Shown here: in pieces, positions 1-22,394 of the stretch
How the letters are laid out: every line of letters starts with the position of its first letter
Position numbering within the stretch: the stretch's first letter is position 1
Assembly (NCBI GenBank): GCA_964017065.1
Contig: OZ024784.1
Location: 1,734,598-1,798,597 of the forward strand
DNA length: 64,000 nt
From: Haliclona indistincta
Lineage: Eukaryota > Porifera > Demospongiae > Haplosclerida > Chalinidae
Reading direction: 5' to 3'
Translations under genes and position numbers: made by a program
The notes under the pieces: model-generated
What the model saw: the letters and a program-made list of their open reading frames with translations, nothing else
Databases searched by the model: none
What the model was told of the DNA's origin: nothing

Positions 1-3204
<3,204 letters not shown>

Positions 3205-4299
3205 CACTGGTCCTCGCGCACACATCACAATTATAGAACACTTCACAGCACCGTTACTGTCTGTATTATAACAAACAGTTTGAGAATCCTGTTCTCGAAA
3301 TTGATACTATTTTATGTCTAGCCCATCATAATTATTAATGGTACTAACAAAAAGACAAAACCTGAATACAAATTATACAATGTAGAGTGAACAAAGCAGT
3401 GAAATCGGAGTCAGTCAACCATAGTGCTGCAAGTCATGTTTGAAAAGCCCATGCAGGCATTATATATACCTTTAGCTGCTGCCTTTCAATAAGAATTCAA
3501 TAATTTTTTGGTTATGTCTCAAATTTCAGCAGCTATGTGATTATACAGTGCTGTTAACATGCAGCATGCACCGTCGGGCAAGGCTGTGAGAGTCAGACCG
3601 ACTATAATTTCGCTGCTTTGTTCACTCTGCATGCGTTGAAGGAAGGAAAGGGATGTGTGATACGGAATAGACTACACCGTACCTGTCAATCCTCTTTTAT
3701 CTGCAAGCCTCACTTGTTAATAGTTGTTATGCAGCTAAATATCTGCATGCAACATTCTAATTAGAATGACTCAACTTGATAACTAAAAACATAGCTAAAA
3801 ACAATGCTCTACTTCAGAGCATCCGACGACAGCTGCACAGTCAATAATCTAGTATCCCTACCTGTGGTTCTTGCTAGGGTTACATGCCGGCACTATATCT
3901 TTCGATGTTTTGCAGCAACTGACAACTTGCCCTGAAGCACTGTGGTTCTTTGTGCCTCGTACAACTCGACTTATCTCAGTGATGATGATGTCATGTTTCA
4001 TCTCCATTGTAAAGCACGAGAAAGAACAGGCCAAGTGTACGAAAGCAGTTTTGAACCCGAGATTGTCAAACTCAGTGCACACCCTTCCTGATTGGTAACA
4101 GCACTCAGAACTACTACATTGTAGTAGTTCTGAGTGCTGTTACCAATCAGGAAGGAATATGTAAGAAAATAGTGTGCAATGAATGCAGAAAGCAAAAAAT
4201 GCAAGAAAGACCAGAGCTCTACTCTGCAAAAGTGCGCCGATTCTTGTTCTGCAATCTGATTGGCTCTGCCCGAATTCCTAACACGTGACACTTGACAAA
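3205..4299. other. Intergenic stretch between NDUFS1 and the RING/DUSP gene
   Basis: About 1.1 kb without a gene that I can support. It should hold the NDUFS1 3' UTR and the promoter of the next gene. The only distinct structure is a 73-bp palindrome at 4083-4155, listed separately. Overlapping open frames on both strands near 3860-4290 have no recognisable motif. Confidence 0.6.
4083..4155. repeat. 73-bp near-perfect palindrome
   Basis: The left arm begins CCTTCCTGATTGGTAACAGC and the right arm is its reverse complement, centred at about 4119 with essentially no spacer. The transcript of this DNA would form a hairpin with about 35 base pairs. It lies about 145 bp upstream of the start of the RING/DUSP gene. 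It could be a small foldback element or a cruciform-prone site; no target duplication was identified. Confidence 0.85.
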
Positions 4300-6877
4300 A
4301 TGGCTACCAACGTGTCCGATTCCACTGAAGAAGAAGCCGAGGTTCCGTACGTTCCGCTGCTTTGTTCTCTCTGCTCTATGTCATATCGTGACCCCAAGAT
4401 ATTACCCTGCCTTCACTCATTTTGTGAACCTTGTCTGGAAGAGCACCAGCGAGATGTTTGCGGTGAGGAAGAACCGTTGACATGTCCCGTCACCTTCTGC
4501 CAAAACCCAACCGATGAGCAGGATCCGCAGAGCCTTGCCGACAACCTCTGGTTAAAGAACAAAATGAATACAGATGCGAGGGTCCAAGAGGTTGTAGAAG
4601 GTGGCTGCTACATTTGCAACAAGAAAAGCAAAAAATCTAACGCAACTTACATGTATACGTTCTGCACTAACTGCATGACAGCAATGTGTAGTGGATGCCT
4701 AGATAACTGGCACAATGAGAATAAAGCCTTCAAGACACACAGCTTGATTTCACTTTCAAAAGACTCTTTTGATGAATTGAAGGCCTCATTGACAACAATA
4801 CAGCATCATTACTGTAACTGTGATGGTTGGGAGAAAAGGGAAGTTGAGTTTTACTGCAGAGAATGTCAGAAACCATCTTGTTCTTATTGTCTCCTGGCTG
4901 GTCCATGCAAGGGTCACCAATGTGAATCCCTCCCTGATGTTGTCCAAGGCATCAAGGAATCACTGACCACCTCTGCCCAGTCCTTGCATGATCCAGTGGA
5001 GAAGCTAGATGATACCTTGGCTGAGTGTGAAAACACCAAAGAACAATTATCAGCTCGCGAGAAAGCTGTTGAGGAAGAGATCAATGCAGCAGCTGACGAA
5101 ATCATTGCATCTGTGATGAGGCAGAAGAAAGCTCTACTGGATCTATGCCATGAGATTGCTCAGAGCAAGCGGACTCGTCTCAATCTTCAGACAGAGCAAC
5201 TACTGAGAACCAAGCAGCAACTAGAACACTGCTCTCAAGTGATCTCTGCAGCTTGTGAGAGCCACAGCTCTACTGAGCTGCTGGCTGTGAGTGATATGAT
5301 GACATCACGTGTTGAACATCTCAAGACAACATTTAATGAAACAGAGCTATCACCCTGCACTTCTGAACTAATAGTAGCAAACATCAATGCTCAAGTTAAT
5401 CTTGGTTATGTTACTGAAGGATGTTATCCTCAACTAAGTGTTCTTGAGGTACCTGTTGGAAAACCACTCGTTTATGAGCTGGATCAGGAGTATGAGCTGC
5501 GTCTAGTGACAAGAGATGAAGATGAGGAGCTGCATAGCTATGGTGGAGCTACAGTAGAGGCATCTCTCTCTGGATCAGGAGGATCGGTCACTCATATTGA
5601 TGTGACTGACAATGATGATGGCACCTACCATCTCTCCTTCACTCTTGCTTCAGTGGGATCCTACCAGCTGAACGTGCGGGTCAATGGTTGTGAAATCATG
5701 GGAAGTCCATTTAAAGTGAAAGTACAGTGTTCAGAAATTTCTGAAATTCAAGCATTGTTGTCAAAAAGAGTGTCTTATTCTGCACGGGAACAAGATAGGT
5801 AATTTGCTGATAGGTAACTTTGAGTCACACAGAAATAATATTTTTGATTCTGCTTCAGTATGCTTATTTAATTTTGTGCATCCCAAAATTGGTTGAGAAT
5901 CTAGTATGCATGCATTTGGCTTATGATATTACCATGATTTAGTGAGCACATTTCTATAGGTATCTTGTCTCTTATGACTGGCTGACTAAATGGAAGGAGT
6001 ATGCTCAGTACATCCTCCATCCTCAGAGAGCTACTCATAAAGAAGTATGTTGTCCTGGACCTGTTGATAATGCCAACCTATGTATGCTATAATGATTAGT
6101 TTGTTGCTAATTATTACTGTTCTTCATTGAAAGATACCTGGTCCAATATGCTAAAAAAGGATCTTAAAAATGGAAAAGATTATGACCATGTCTCTAAACC
6201 AGCCTGGGACTTGCTTGTTGCTAAACATGGACTGTCTTCAAACTCAAAACCAATTGTGAGGTAATTAACCCCTTTAATACAACACACAGCATAATATTAT
6301 TATTATTTTTGTTTATGATCAAGCTTGTTGCTTGAGCTTAATTATAGTAATCATGTTGTGGCCTTCTGGTATGGCTCAAGTAAAACTAAGAATTTGCATT
6401 ATAGCTGGTATACATGTAGGTGCATTTGAATTTGATCTGGATTAGCTCTAATTATGATGCTATAATAATTAATTTTTGTAGGCCCATGGATTATGTGGAT
6501 CGGTTCTCCATTCATCCAGTTGAACTCTACCCATTAAATTTAGTAGTTTCTTTATCTGGATACTCAATGACTCTTCAATGCTGCTTTAGCAAATTTAAAA
6601 CTATCCGTAAGTGCATACATTTTAACTTTAATCATTATAGTGACCCATTTTTATTTAATTAGGAGATGTTAAATTAAAGGCTTGTGAAATGTTGCTACTG
6701 CCAAACTGCCAACTACAGCCTTATAGTTATCATCGTGATGATACAAAATTGGCCAGTGCGGGCATAAGAGATGGCGAGGTAGGACACTGGTGCTCTAATG
6801 CTGATCATGTGATTTTTGAGGGTTTAGACATTGACTCTGCAAGTTTATGTAAATGGAATGTGGAACTGACAAACTGA
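4300..6877 (+). CDS. TRIM-like RING/B-box/coiled-coil/filamin protein with C-terminal DUSP and ubiquitin-like domains
   Basis: Predicted protein of 695 aa from five exons: 4300-5798, 5960-6081, 6134-6260, 6482-6606 and 6663-6877. These sum to a whole number of codons. The start is the ATG at 4300; the open frame extends upstream only through a GTG. Residues about 22-67 form a C3HC4 RING (CSLC...CLHSFCEPC...CPVTFC). Two B-box-like zinc regions follow (about 105-155 and 165-210), then a coiled coil (about 215-310) and a filamin/ABP280 repeat (about 390-477) ending SPFKVKV. After the first intron, exons 2-3 read like a DUSP domain (YDWLTKWKEY, then PGPVDNANL, KDYDHVSKPAWDLLVAKHG and PIVR). Exons 4-5 resemble the ubiquitin-like domain that follows DUSP in USP4/USP15. 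No peptidase domain is present. The RING suggests E3 ligase activity. What the DUSP-Ubl tail does here is unknown. Confidence 0.85.
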
Positions 6878-6934
6878 GCAATATCGTCTTTACATTGATT
6901 GAAACAATAATTATTTGTTACTACTATTATTATT

Positions 6935-7386
6935 AACCCTCGGCGCATGCGCGAGGGTTACGGTACTTGCCTGGTCGCATTCTGTCCATCGAGCTACAGA
7001 GAACAGCGATCACTTCTACGCGTCGACCAAGGCAAGACAGACTAAGCACGACCAGAGCTTGCAATTTGACTCGTGGATTTTGCGAAAATGCTTTCGTTCG
7101 CGAGTTACGACTGGCTCACCTTGACGGCCGTCTCGGACCTCTCTGAGGACAAAAACGCTCATGGTTGGCTGTCTAGGTACTCTTACAGTCGATTTGAACT
7201 GTAGCACAGCTCTGGGATGCACAGATACTTCAAGAAAAGGTTGTCAGCTTACTGCACACGTGTACGTATTCGGTTGTAGTCACGCCCACCTAACGCACCT
7301 TGACAGACCAACCAACATACTAATTTATGGAGTTTGCAGCTATGCAGACTGACACTACAATGTGAATGGCATGCCCGCCGAGGGTT
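6935..7386. mobile_element. Short terminal-inverted-repeat element (MITE-like)
   Basis: The left end AACCCTCGGCGCATGC is matched in inverted orientation by the right end GCATGCCCGCCGAGGGTT, with a two-base gap in the alignment. The 452 bp between contain no supported gene; open frames on both strands overlap and look like nothing known. No clear target-site duplication was identified. It lies just 3' of the RING/DUSP gene. Confidence 0.6.
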
Positions 7387-7876
7387 TGTGAAATTTGTTC
7401 ATTATTTTATGGTGATGATACATTAGGCAACTTTGTTGACCACAATGAGCAACAAGATCACAAAATGACGTTTTGTTCAAAGCAACAATGATTCGTAGTG
7501 TATCACCATTAAAGGATTTGGATTAGGCCTGGTTCACAATGATGTTGGACAACAATGTTCATGCTTACTTTAGCCTAGACCTAAATATTTGATTGGAAGT
7601 TGGATGTCCAACAATTTTGTCAACCAAACCTTAGGTAAATCCTGTGTATCATGCAGCACACAAGGTATCAAAATATTGTCACATTAATCATTTCAAAAAG
7701 TAATGCTTTGCTACAGCAAAAGCACTCACTATTACAAAACTGACCAAGTGAGGCCCTAACCTACTACTGAAGTTTGGGTACCTACACTGGTTTAGAGTCA
7801 AATAAACAGCAATTAAAGGTTAAATGAACTGTGGTCTCTAGTGGAAAGTCATGTAGTTACAATACAGTGGATCAGT
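7387..7876. other. Intergenic stretch, nothing recognised
   Basis: AT-rich DNA between the TIR element and the 3' end of the minus-strand gene at 7877. No gene, repeat or structured element was seen. It probably holds the 3' UTR of the minus-strand gene. Confidence 0.5.
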
Positions 7877-10800
7877 TCACAGCTCTGGCCAGCCATCTCC
7901 AGATGAAGAACCAGCATTTGACGAAAGCAATGATGGACTGAAAGGGGATTGTTCTCCACTGAACAATGAGTAAAGTGGTCCGGACATCCCTTGCTGAAAC
8001 ATTACTGCTGTTTGCTCCTCTTTCATGATTTGTCTCAGGTTAGTAGTTGGAGCAGACGCAGGCCCGGGCACCCAACACTGTCTCGCTGTGGAGGACTGGT
8101 CAAGACTCTCACACGACTGTGATTTGATCAATTCTGAAGACAGCCTGTCTGTGTTATTAATAACTGTTGCTTGTGCACTAGTGAATCCTGCCAATGAAAA
8201 ACCGTTACTACTGTACGTAGGTGATACTGAGGAAGAGTGATGCGTGGAATGGATTGACTGGCTTGCTGGTGCAATCCTTTCAACTCTCTTCTGATGTTGG
8301 AAGAGATCGTCAGGCTGCCAACGCGGGGTAATATGCACAGATGGAAGGGGTTTCCAGGGACTGGTTTTCGACGACGTAGAAGAAGAGGGACTAGAAGGGT
8401 GTGATGTGGGCGGAGTCAGAGTAGGTGACTCTGTTCCCAATAGGATAGTATCACTAGCTGCTCTTACTGGTTGCCGGCTCTGAGGAAGAAGCAAACAGAG
8501 TACCACAGTCTGGAGCCTTCTGTGTAGCTTACTTGTTTTGTCCTAGAGCGAGATGTAGTAACAGATGAGCTGCTGCTGGTAGAACCATTCCTTTCATGAA
8601 TTGATCTCCTTGGTAAATCACTAATCTGTGACAGCTAAAACAAAAGAGTCATCAGAGCATGGAAGGAGAGAAGAAAGGGCACGTACATGTTTTACAGGAG
8701 CGAAGCCTAATTGTTGAGTCATCTTGGTTTCTATATCTTGTTTCTTCTGAGCTCTGACCAGTTGTTTCTCCTTCCTACGAACCTCTTCACGCTGCAACAG
8801 ACAGTCCATGACACACAGATACCACATACTTATTAACAATAATCACCTCTTTCTCTTTTCGTTCCTCATCTTTCCTCTTCTGCCTCTCTTGCTTCTTCTT
8901 TGCCTTCTTCTCACGCCTTTCCTCAAGACGACGTTCCTAGAAACAAAAAGTAATTTTAGACCTTACAACAAAAACTATTGGGCAGTCCCCAAATAGCATT
9001 CGGTAGTCGTCAATACAGTATATACTATTGCCGTCTATGTAAGAAACACGAACAGTACACGTGTGCAATAACAAGCAAGTTGACATTTGCTCGAGTATAC
9101 ACACACAGTGCCCTCTTTGTTGCGAATAACACAAACGAACATTCTACTACACTAATCATGAGAAGCTAAAAACAAGCAGCAATAAGGACTACTTACAGAA
9201 TAATCAACATGCAAGTTAGTAGTTGGCGGACAACAGTTACTGTTTGCTATTCCATACTGGTTGTCACATCATTGTCAAATGAAGTTGTGATCAAGTTATA
9301 GACATACACAGTTAGACACACCCAACAACATCTTGTGCTATGGTAACGGCATAACATACACAAACCCTTATTCCTTCAGGAAGGGGATTGTAACTCTCCA
9401 GGAAGGGGATTGTAACTCTTCAGGCTTATAACCCTTCAGGGGCTATAAAATTGTGAGTCCTACAGACTCTTTGAAGCATATAAGAACCTCTGGGCTATAA
9501 ACTATCTAGGATTCTATATAGACTTTAACTTTTGATGAGATCTAGACCCTTCAAATTTTACTCGTCAGAGGGGTTAAGACAGTTTTAGTGGATTTTGATT
9601 GTGGGCTTCAGCTACTAATGAGTTAACAAATTGTAATTGATTCAATCAAAACATTGAGTACTATCCACATTGACTATACATTGATTATACATTGTGACTA
9701 TACATTGATTATAGATTATGTCTATATAAAGTATTTCCACCTGATCTCTGTCCCTCAAAGTATACACAGGCGCTCACTGACCTGGCTTCATGTTGGTTTA
9801 GTAAAAACCAGGCTCAAGGCTTAGCACAAACAATCCCCACCTAACTGACCTTTTCAGCTGATTGCTCTTCTTCAAATTTCTTCTGGTCCTCTTCATAGTG
9901 GGGTAATTCATCAGTAGCAGTCTATGATGCATTAGAAAAAAGACAGATAGAGACAAATGACAGACAGACAGACACAAGAAGCGTGTGTGCCGCTGTTGAG
10001 ATTGATCACTTCCAGTAACAATGTGTTGGGAAGTGTAGTGTGTGTGAACACAAATGAAAGCTAAGCATACAGCACTACATGTTCTTTGAAGAGCATAATG
10101 ACACACTTTATATTGCGCTACTACACTTAGGGTTCAATGCTCTACCGTATAGCTAAAAATTTCGAATTTCACGAATTCCAGGCTATTCGCGAAAATATTA
10201 TCCACGAATGTCTTGTTTTTGTTGACAAAGATAGGTCAATAGCGCTGATTCGTGAAATTTATTTGCAAAATGCTCTATCTCGCACATTCGCGAAAGTTTT
10301 CTCCGGCGAAAATTTACCGCTATACGGTATGCTCCATTTATTATCCTCTCATAATGTACATGTACATCACAAAAACAAGACTTGTGCTAGGCTATTATAG
10401 GAACAAAGCATTGTTTCATGTAGTGGACTATTACTGAAATGTACACATATAGTTTGAGTATCAACAACAGCATACATCACTAGTGTACACAGTGATGTTG
10501 AATTTGTTGATCATACTGTTATTATGAAAGTGGTGAGATGCGGCTAATAGTGTGGAGACTCACCGGTATTCCATTACTCTGTCGTTTCTTCTTGACCTGT
10601 TTCTTGTCGAAACGCGGGCTGTCCTTTTCCTGTTCCTTGTTCCTCTCCTTGTCTCTATCTTTGCCTCTCCTTCGATCATCCTGCATTGCAACAATAATTC
10701 ATAGCACAAAGAAAGGAGAATTTTATAAGCAGCTTTTGTCTACACATGGATACTTGCACCCCATAGTAAAGGTCAAAATAGCCTAAACTACCTCTCAATT

Positions 10801-11034
10801 TAAAACTTTCATTTCCTTTTAAGCTTCCTTAGAGTTGACAGAGCTAAGTGATGACTCAGCAAAATGTTGGTGTTTGGGCTTTCATGTGTTGTAATTGAGC
10901 AAGTAGAGTCATTCCTATAATGTTTACAATATAATCTAGCTATCAATACTCGTGAATTCTATTACCAGCGACCCCAGAGCCACATGGTCACTGGTGTAGT
11001 CTTGGAGGCGAGGCTATGTTGAGAGAGTCACATG

Positions 11035-11068
<34 letters not shown>

Positions 11069-12168
11069 AACACACACTGCACAGTTGGTGCACACAAACA
11101 CTCACATATTATACACACAATCTACAAGTTTATCAATTCCTGGCATTGATCGCTATGCTACTGTCTACATGACAGTCAGGATATGATCATAACCAAAGAG
11201 GATACCCATTGACTAGTCTGTAATACTGACACTACACATCCACCATTAGTTATCACATACACATTGGTATTCCACTGAGAAAACAATCAATGGAGTCGTC
11301 CCATATTAGGCTGTCGACTAGAGATAAGTCAAAGCAGCTCAAATCAAAGGATGTAAGCCGTCTCGAGAATTCTCTAACAGAGAGACAAACAACTGTTTGA
11401 GACAAATACAAGAGCTGTGTTGAAAGTAGCAAAGCCTCACATGTAACTCAGGTATCTACTAATACACAATTTGACACTATTTTTTATGTTGAAACAAAAG
11501 CTTGTCAAGAAGCGCTAGATAAATGTGTGTGTGTGCCTTTCTGGGAAAGTACACTATCCACAAGTTTATGATTCCAGTAAAGAAAAAGAGAGAGAGAGGA
11601 GAGTGAGATGGTACCTTTACGTTGCCAGGTTCAGTAGTCGAGGTCAGCATCTTGCGACTGAGGGTCTTCGCAGTCAGGCTAATGACAATGGCTGACAGTA
11701 TGAGGCTCTCGACCGACTGTGGGCGTAGAAAAGAGGCAGTAACAGATCGAGTGATATTGTCAACTGTTGGGCAGCTATATGTAACGATTTCACTTTCAGA
11801 TTACATGTACCATACACACACTCTTCTCTGCTCACTTACACAGTGAATCATGGAGAGCAGCAATGCAAATAACAGAACTGTAGACCCACACTTTGAAACT
11901 GGCACAGTTTCAAATCAAAAATAACTAGTCATTTTGACTTTTTGGCTGACACACATATACAGTCAGTATCGTAATTCAGCAGCTAGAATGTGTTCCTCTA
12001 TTAACACACTATTTCACTCGCACAGGGAGTCTAGAAAGGCTACGCTTATTCTAGCTTTAGCATACATTCTCTCACCTGTGTGATCAGCGGAAACACCACG
12101 CACCCCACCACAGATCCAAACACACAAATGACCGAGTACTGGTCCAGAAAATGCTTCCCAATCGCCAT
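7877..12168 (-). CDS. Uncharacterised membrane-anchored Lys/Glu-rich coiled-coil protein
   Basis: Not recognised. Eight exons join in frame: 12168-12076, 11716-11615, 10680-10564, 9921-9850, 8936-8847, 8791-8687, 8634-8533 and 8479-7877. Every internal exon is a multiple of three, giving 427 aa. The start is the ATG at 12168. Exon 1 holds a hydrophobic segment (VICVFGSVVGCVVFPLI) and exon 2 a second one (LILSAIVISLTA), so a membrane anchor or hairpin is likely. Exons 3-6 are extremely charged (ERRLEERREKKAKKKQERQK) and should form a long helix or coiled coil. The last exons are Ser/Pro/Thr-rich and disordered, with a conserved-looking short motif LRQIMKEE near the C-terminus. The consistent all-phase-0 exon structure is the best evidence that this is a real gene. 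Function is unknown; an ER or other membrane-linked scaffold is a guess. Confidence 0.72.
9370..9421. repeat. Short tandem duplication of about 25 bp
   Basis: The string AGGAAGGGGATTGTAACTCT occurs twice back to back within an intron of the minus-strand gene, followed by degenerate CTTCAGG-containing lines. It is a small local duplication with no evident function. Confidence 0.7.
10143..10329. mobile_element. TA-flanked short TIR element (MITE), family member 1
   Basis: The left end is TACCGTATAGCTAAAAATTT and the right end, read inverted, is TACCGTATAGCGGTAAATTT. The flanking TA on both sides fits a TA target duplication, as in Tc1/mariner-type elements. It is 187 bp, non-coding, and lies in an intron of the minus-strand coiled-coil gene. 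A relative with the same TACCGTATAG terminus sits at 43720-43905. The open frame that crosses this element is not a gene. Confidence 0.75.
11036..11068. repeat. (AC)n microsatellite
   Basis: A run of CA dinucleotides of about 30 bp, slightly interrupted, inside the intron between exons 2 and 3 of the minus-strand coiled-coil gene. Confidence 0.9.
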
Positions 12169-12591
12169 CTCTGGACTCCTCCACCTAACTCAAAACGAAA
12201 CAAAGGTTCTCTCTCGCTCGTACAAGTAGCTTCAGAGCTTTGTCCAGGGATGTTAAATAAGCTTTCACACGATGCACAAACAGCAGCAGAGTACAGAACA
12301 ACAGGGCAGATTAAAGGGACGATTGAGCAACTATATATTTGCTGAGATAGACTGTCAGTTTCGCTCGAATCAGCATGAGCCAGCAACGCTGGCGGCCATT
12401 CCTCAAATTCAGCACAGCCACTGATCGGATAAATTATATTCATAAGCCAACGGAATCACGTGATCTCAATAACTGCACAAAAAATTAATTATAATGGTGT
12501 ATAATTTTTTATATAATTTTAAAAATCTAAGAGTCATAATTATAACTGTCAAAAATACATCATAAATCAGTAAAAAATATTAACATCAATA
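12169..12591. other. Intergenic stretch upstream of the coiled-coil gene
   Basis: This lies between the start of the coiled-coil gene (12168) and the HECW stop codon (12592), both minus strand. It is AT-rich toward 12480-12590 and should contain the HECW 3' end and the promoter of the coiled-coil gene. No other feature was recognised. Confidence 0.5.
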
Positions 12592-20598
<8,007 letters not shown>

Positions 20599-20746
20599 TA
20601 CAGCTCGACAGAGAGAACGCTACACAGGGTCACTTGCTGTATCATGATAGCTAGCAACTAATGTACCGGGAAATCTTCGCGGGCGGTAAACGCCCCCTTT
20701 CTCGTGTTCACAGCTCCGCCCACTGTTCGACCGCAAGCATTCAAAC
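20599..20746. promoter_or_regulatory. Head-to-head intergenic region (HECW / BBIP1)
   Basis: Only 148 bp separate the two start codons, so both promoters and 5' UTRs must lie here or overlap. It is more GC-rich than its surroundings (TTCGCGGGCGGTAAACGCCC near 20676). No perfect X-box was found, although BBIP1 is a ciliary gene. Confidence 0.6.
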
Positions 20747-21214
20747 ATGTCAGCTAGCTCAGTGAGTGATTTTGCTAGCTAGCTGCTAGAAGCAGGGCAT
20801 AAATGCAAATTTACTGCTTGCTGTTACCTATCTTTCTCTTTTTAGCACAAAATAAAGGAGGTTATTCCTAAAATAGGCATGGTGTATACAGAGGAAGTAC
20901 CACAGATGGTATGTTGTTGTCGTTGTTTGTTTATTAAGTACTACACACTCCAACACAGGTATTAACCAAGCCCAAGATACTACCACTCAAGTCTGTGACT
21001 CTTGAAAAACTTGAAGAGATGCAGAAGAGGGTAATTCATAACATTCGAATTTAGACATGAGATCTGCTAAGCTCAATCATCTCGTCGTGAAAGTATCATT
21101 GTGTTTATTCTCCAGGCACAAGAGATGATGAGACAACAGGAACAAGAACAGCTGAAACAGCAGAGACAAGATGGACCAGAGGAAAACCAGGAACCATTAA
21201 CTACTGACGATTAA
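20747..21214 (+). CDS. BBIP1: BBSome-interacting protein 1
   Basis: A small subunit that assembles with the BBSome, the coat complex trafficking membrane proteins in cilia. Four exons (20747-20761, 20846-20908, 20959-21030, 21116-21214), all phase 0, give 82 aa. The family signature is the run MVLTKPKILPLKSVTLEKLE across exons 2-3, which closely matches vertebrate BBIP1, followed by a Gln/Glu-rich helix. The first coding exon is only 15 nt. Vertebrate BBIP1 is also small (about 70-90 aa). The gene is too split to appear as one open frame. It is head-to-head with HECW and converges on THOC7. Confidence 0.93.
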
Positions 21215-21348
21215 AATATACTAATCACCATTTTTGTGGCAACCTTTATCACTACCATGTTATCCATAATAATGTGATACGAAAATTCTTTTGCTGTGTG
21301 TTCATTAACCGTGTCGATAAATGTTATAAAATACTTATTGTTTAAAAG

Positions 21349-22100
21349 CTAAGTCTCCATGGGTGTGGTTTTGTCCCCATCAGAGGAGCTCTCGTCTGTT
21401 TGTTGCTGTTCTTGGTCTAGTGACTCAGTAAGTTGCTGTATAGCGAACACCAGAAGATGACACTGCTTCCGACGAAGAGAGAGCTGATGAGAGAGAGATT
21501 CATGTTGTGATGAGAGGCGCTCCAGTTGCTGCTCTAGTTGCTGTATCTGATCATGACTCTGATGGCGCCCAGGATGCTGGAGGATCACCTGAGAGGAAAA
21601 AGCCAGGTCTCAAGAGAGGATATTTTCAATTTTTTTGAGCTACAAAACTTTGTCGTACCCAATGATGCCGTACCTTAGCCATAGCGTCATATTGTTGCCT
21701 GTGCTGCCGAACTTCTTTGGCTATTTTCAGTTCTTTTCTGAGCTCAGTTATTCTCTCCTGGGTAGAAGTAATCTCTGCCTCTATCTCGCTATAGAGACGT
21801 GTGTAACGCTCTAGCTCTCTCTTGTTCATTTGCATAACAACCTCGGTCTTTGAAAATGAAAATTCTATTTGATCTAGAGAGCAAAAAGTCGAGTTAAATC
21901 AAGCACTGAGCAATAAGACACTTGCTTAATGTAAAGAGCATCTTCTGGAAAGTAGCATCGTTTTCTTCCTGTGAAAGATCAGCAGAACACCATCTTAGAA
22001 ATGTCTTGAGTAAACCAGTGATCTTTCTATCATCCTGACCACTGTCTCCCTCGACCACTAGTCGCTTGCGAATTATTTTTTCCTCTGAAGACGTCGTCAT
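21349..22100 (-). CDS. THOC7: THO complex subunit 7
   Basis: A subunit of the THO/TREX complex, which couples transcription to mRNA export in the nucleus. I chose the ATG at 22100, because the family begins shortly before the EEKIIRKRLVVEGD motif. The frame is open further upstream but lacks family similarity. Exon 1 (22100 to about 21918) covers KRL...DDRKITGLLKTFLRWC. Exon 2 (about 21880-21675) covers the coiled coil with ELRKELKIAKEVRQHRQQYDAMAKV. Exon 3 (about 21590-21349) covers HPGRHQSHDQIQQLEQQLE and SLRRKQCHLLVFAIQQL, ending in an acidic tail PMET. The exon 1/2 junction is the least certain, since more than one GT donor is possible near 21918-21922. About 200 aa are predicted, as usual for the family. 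Confidence 0.92.
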
Positions 22101-22394
22101 AATAGCCTCACTCAGCGAACTAGGCTCGCTTCCCTGGAGCGCCGCCTGATGAAGCTCCACGTGAGTGGTACAATATTTCACAAGTTGTCCATTATTATAG
22201 AAATTTTCGGTGTAGCTGTCTGCCTCTGCAGTATCTGCTTACTCTGCTACAGCTGATGTCATGAGCATTATCATAGTAGTGCACATGATGGATTAATAAT
22301 ACAACTAATAATTGATAGTAATGACAATTTTCACACGCATGCACTAAATTTGAACTGAATCGGCTAAACTGAAGTCTGAACACTAAACAACAAT

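Noticed and set aside
4285..4299. Five extra residues before the RING/DUSP protein start
   Set aside because: They begin with GTG, which is not expected as a nuclear start codon. The ATG at 4300 follows immediately.
10137..10437. Two plus-strand open frames across the 10143 element
   Set aside because: They lie in and beside a MITE and an intron and have no motif.
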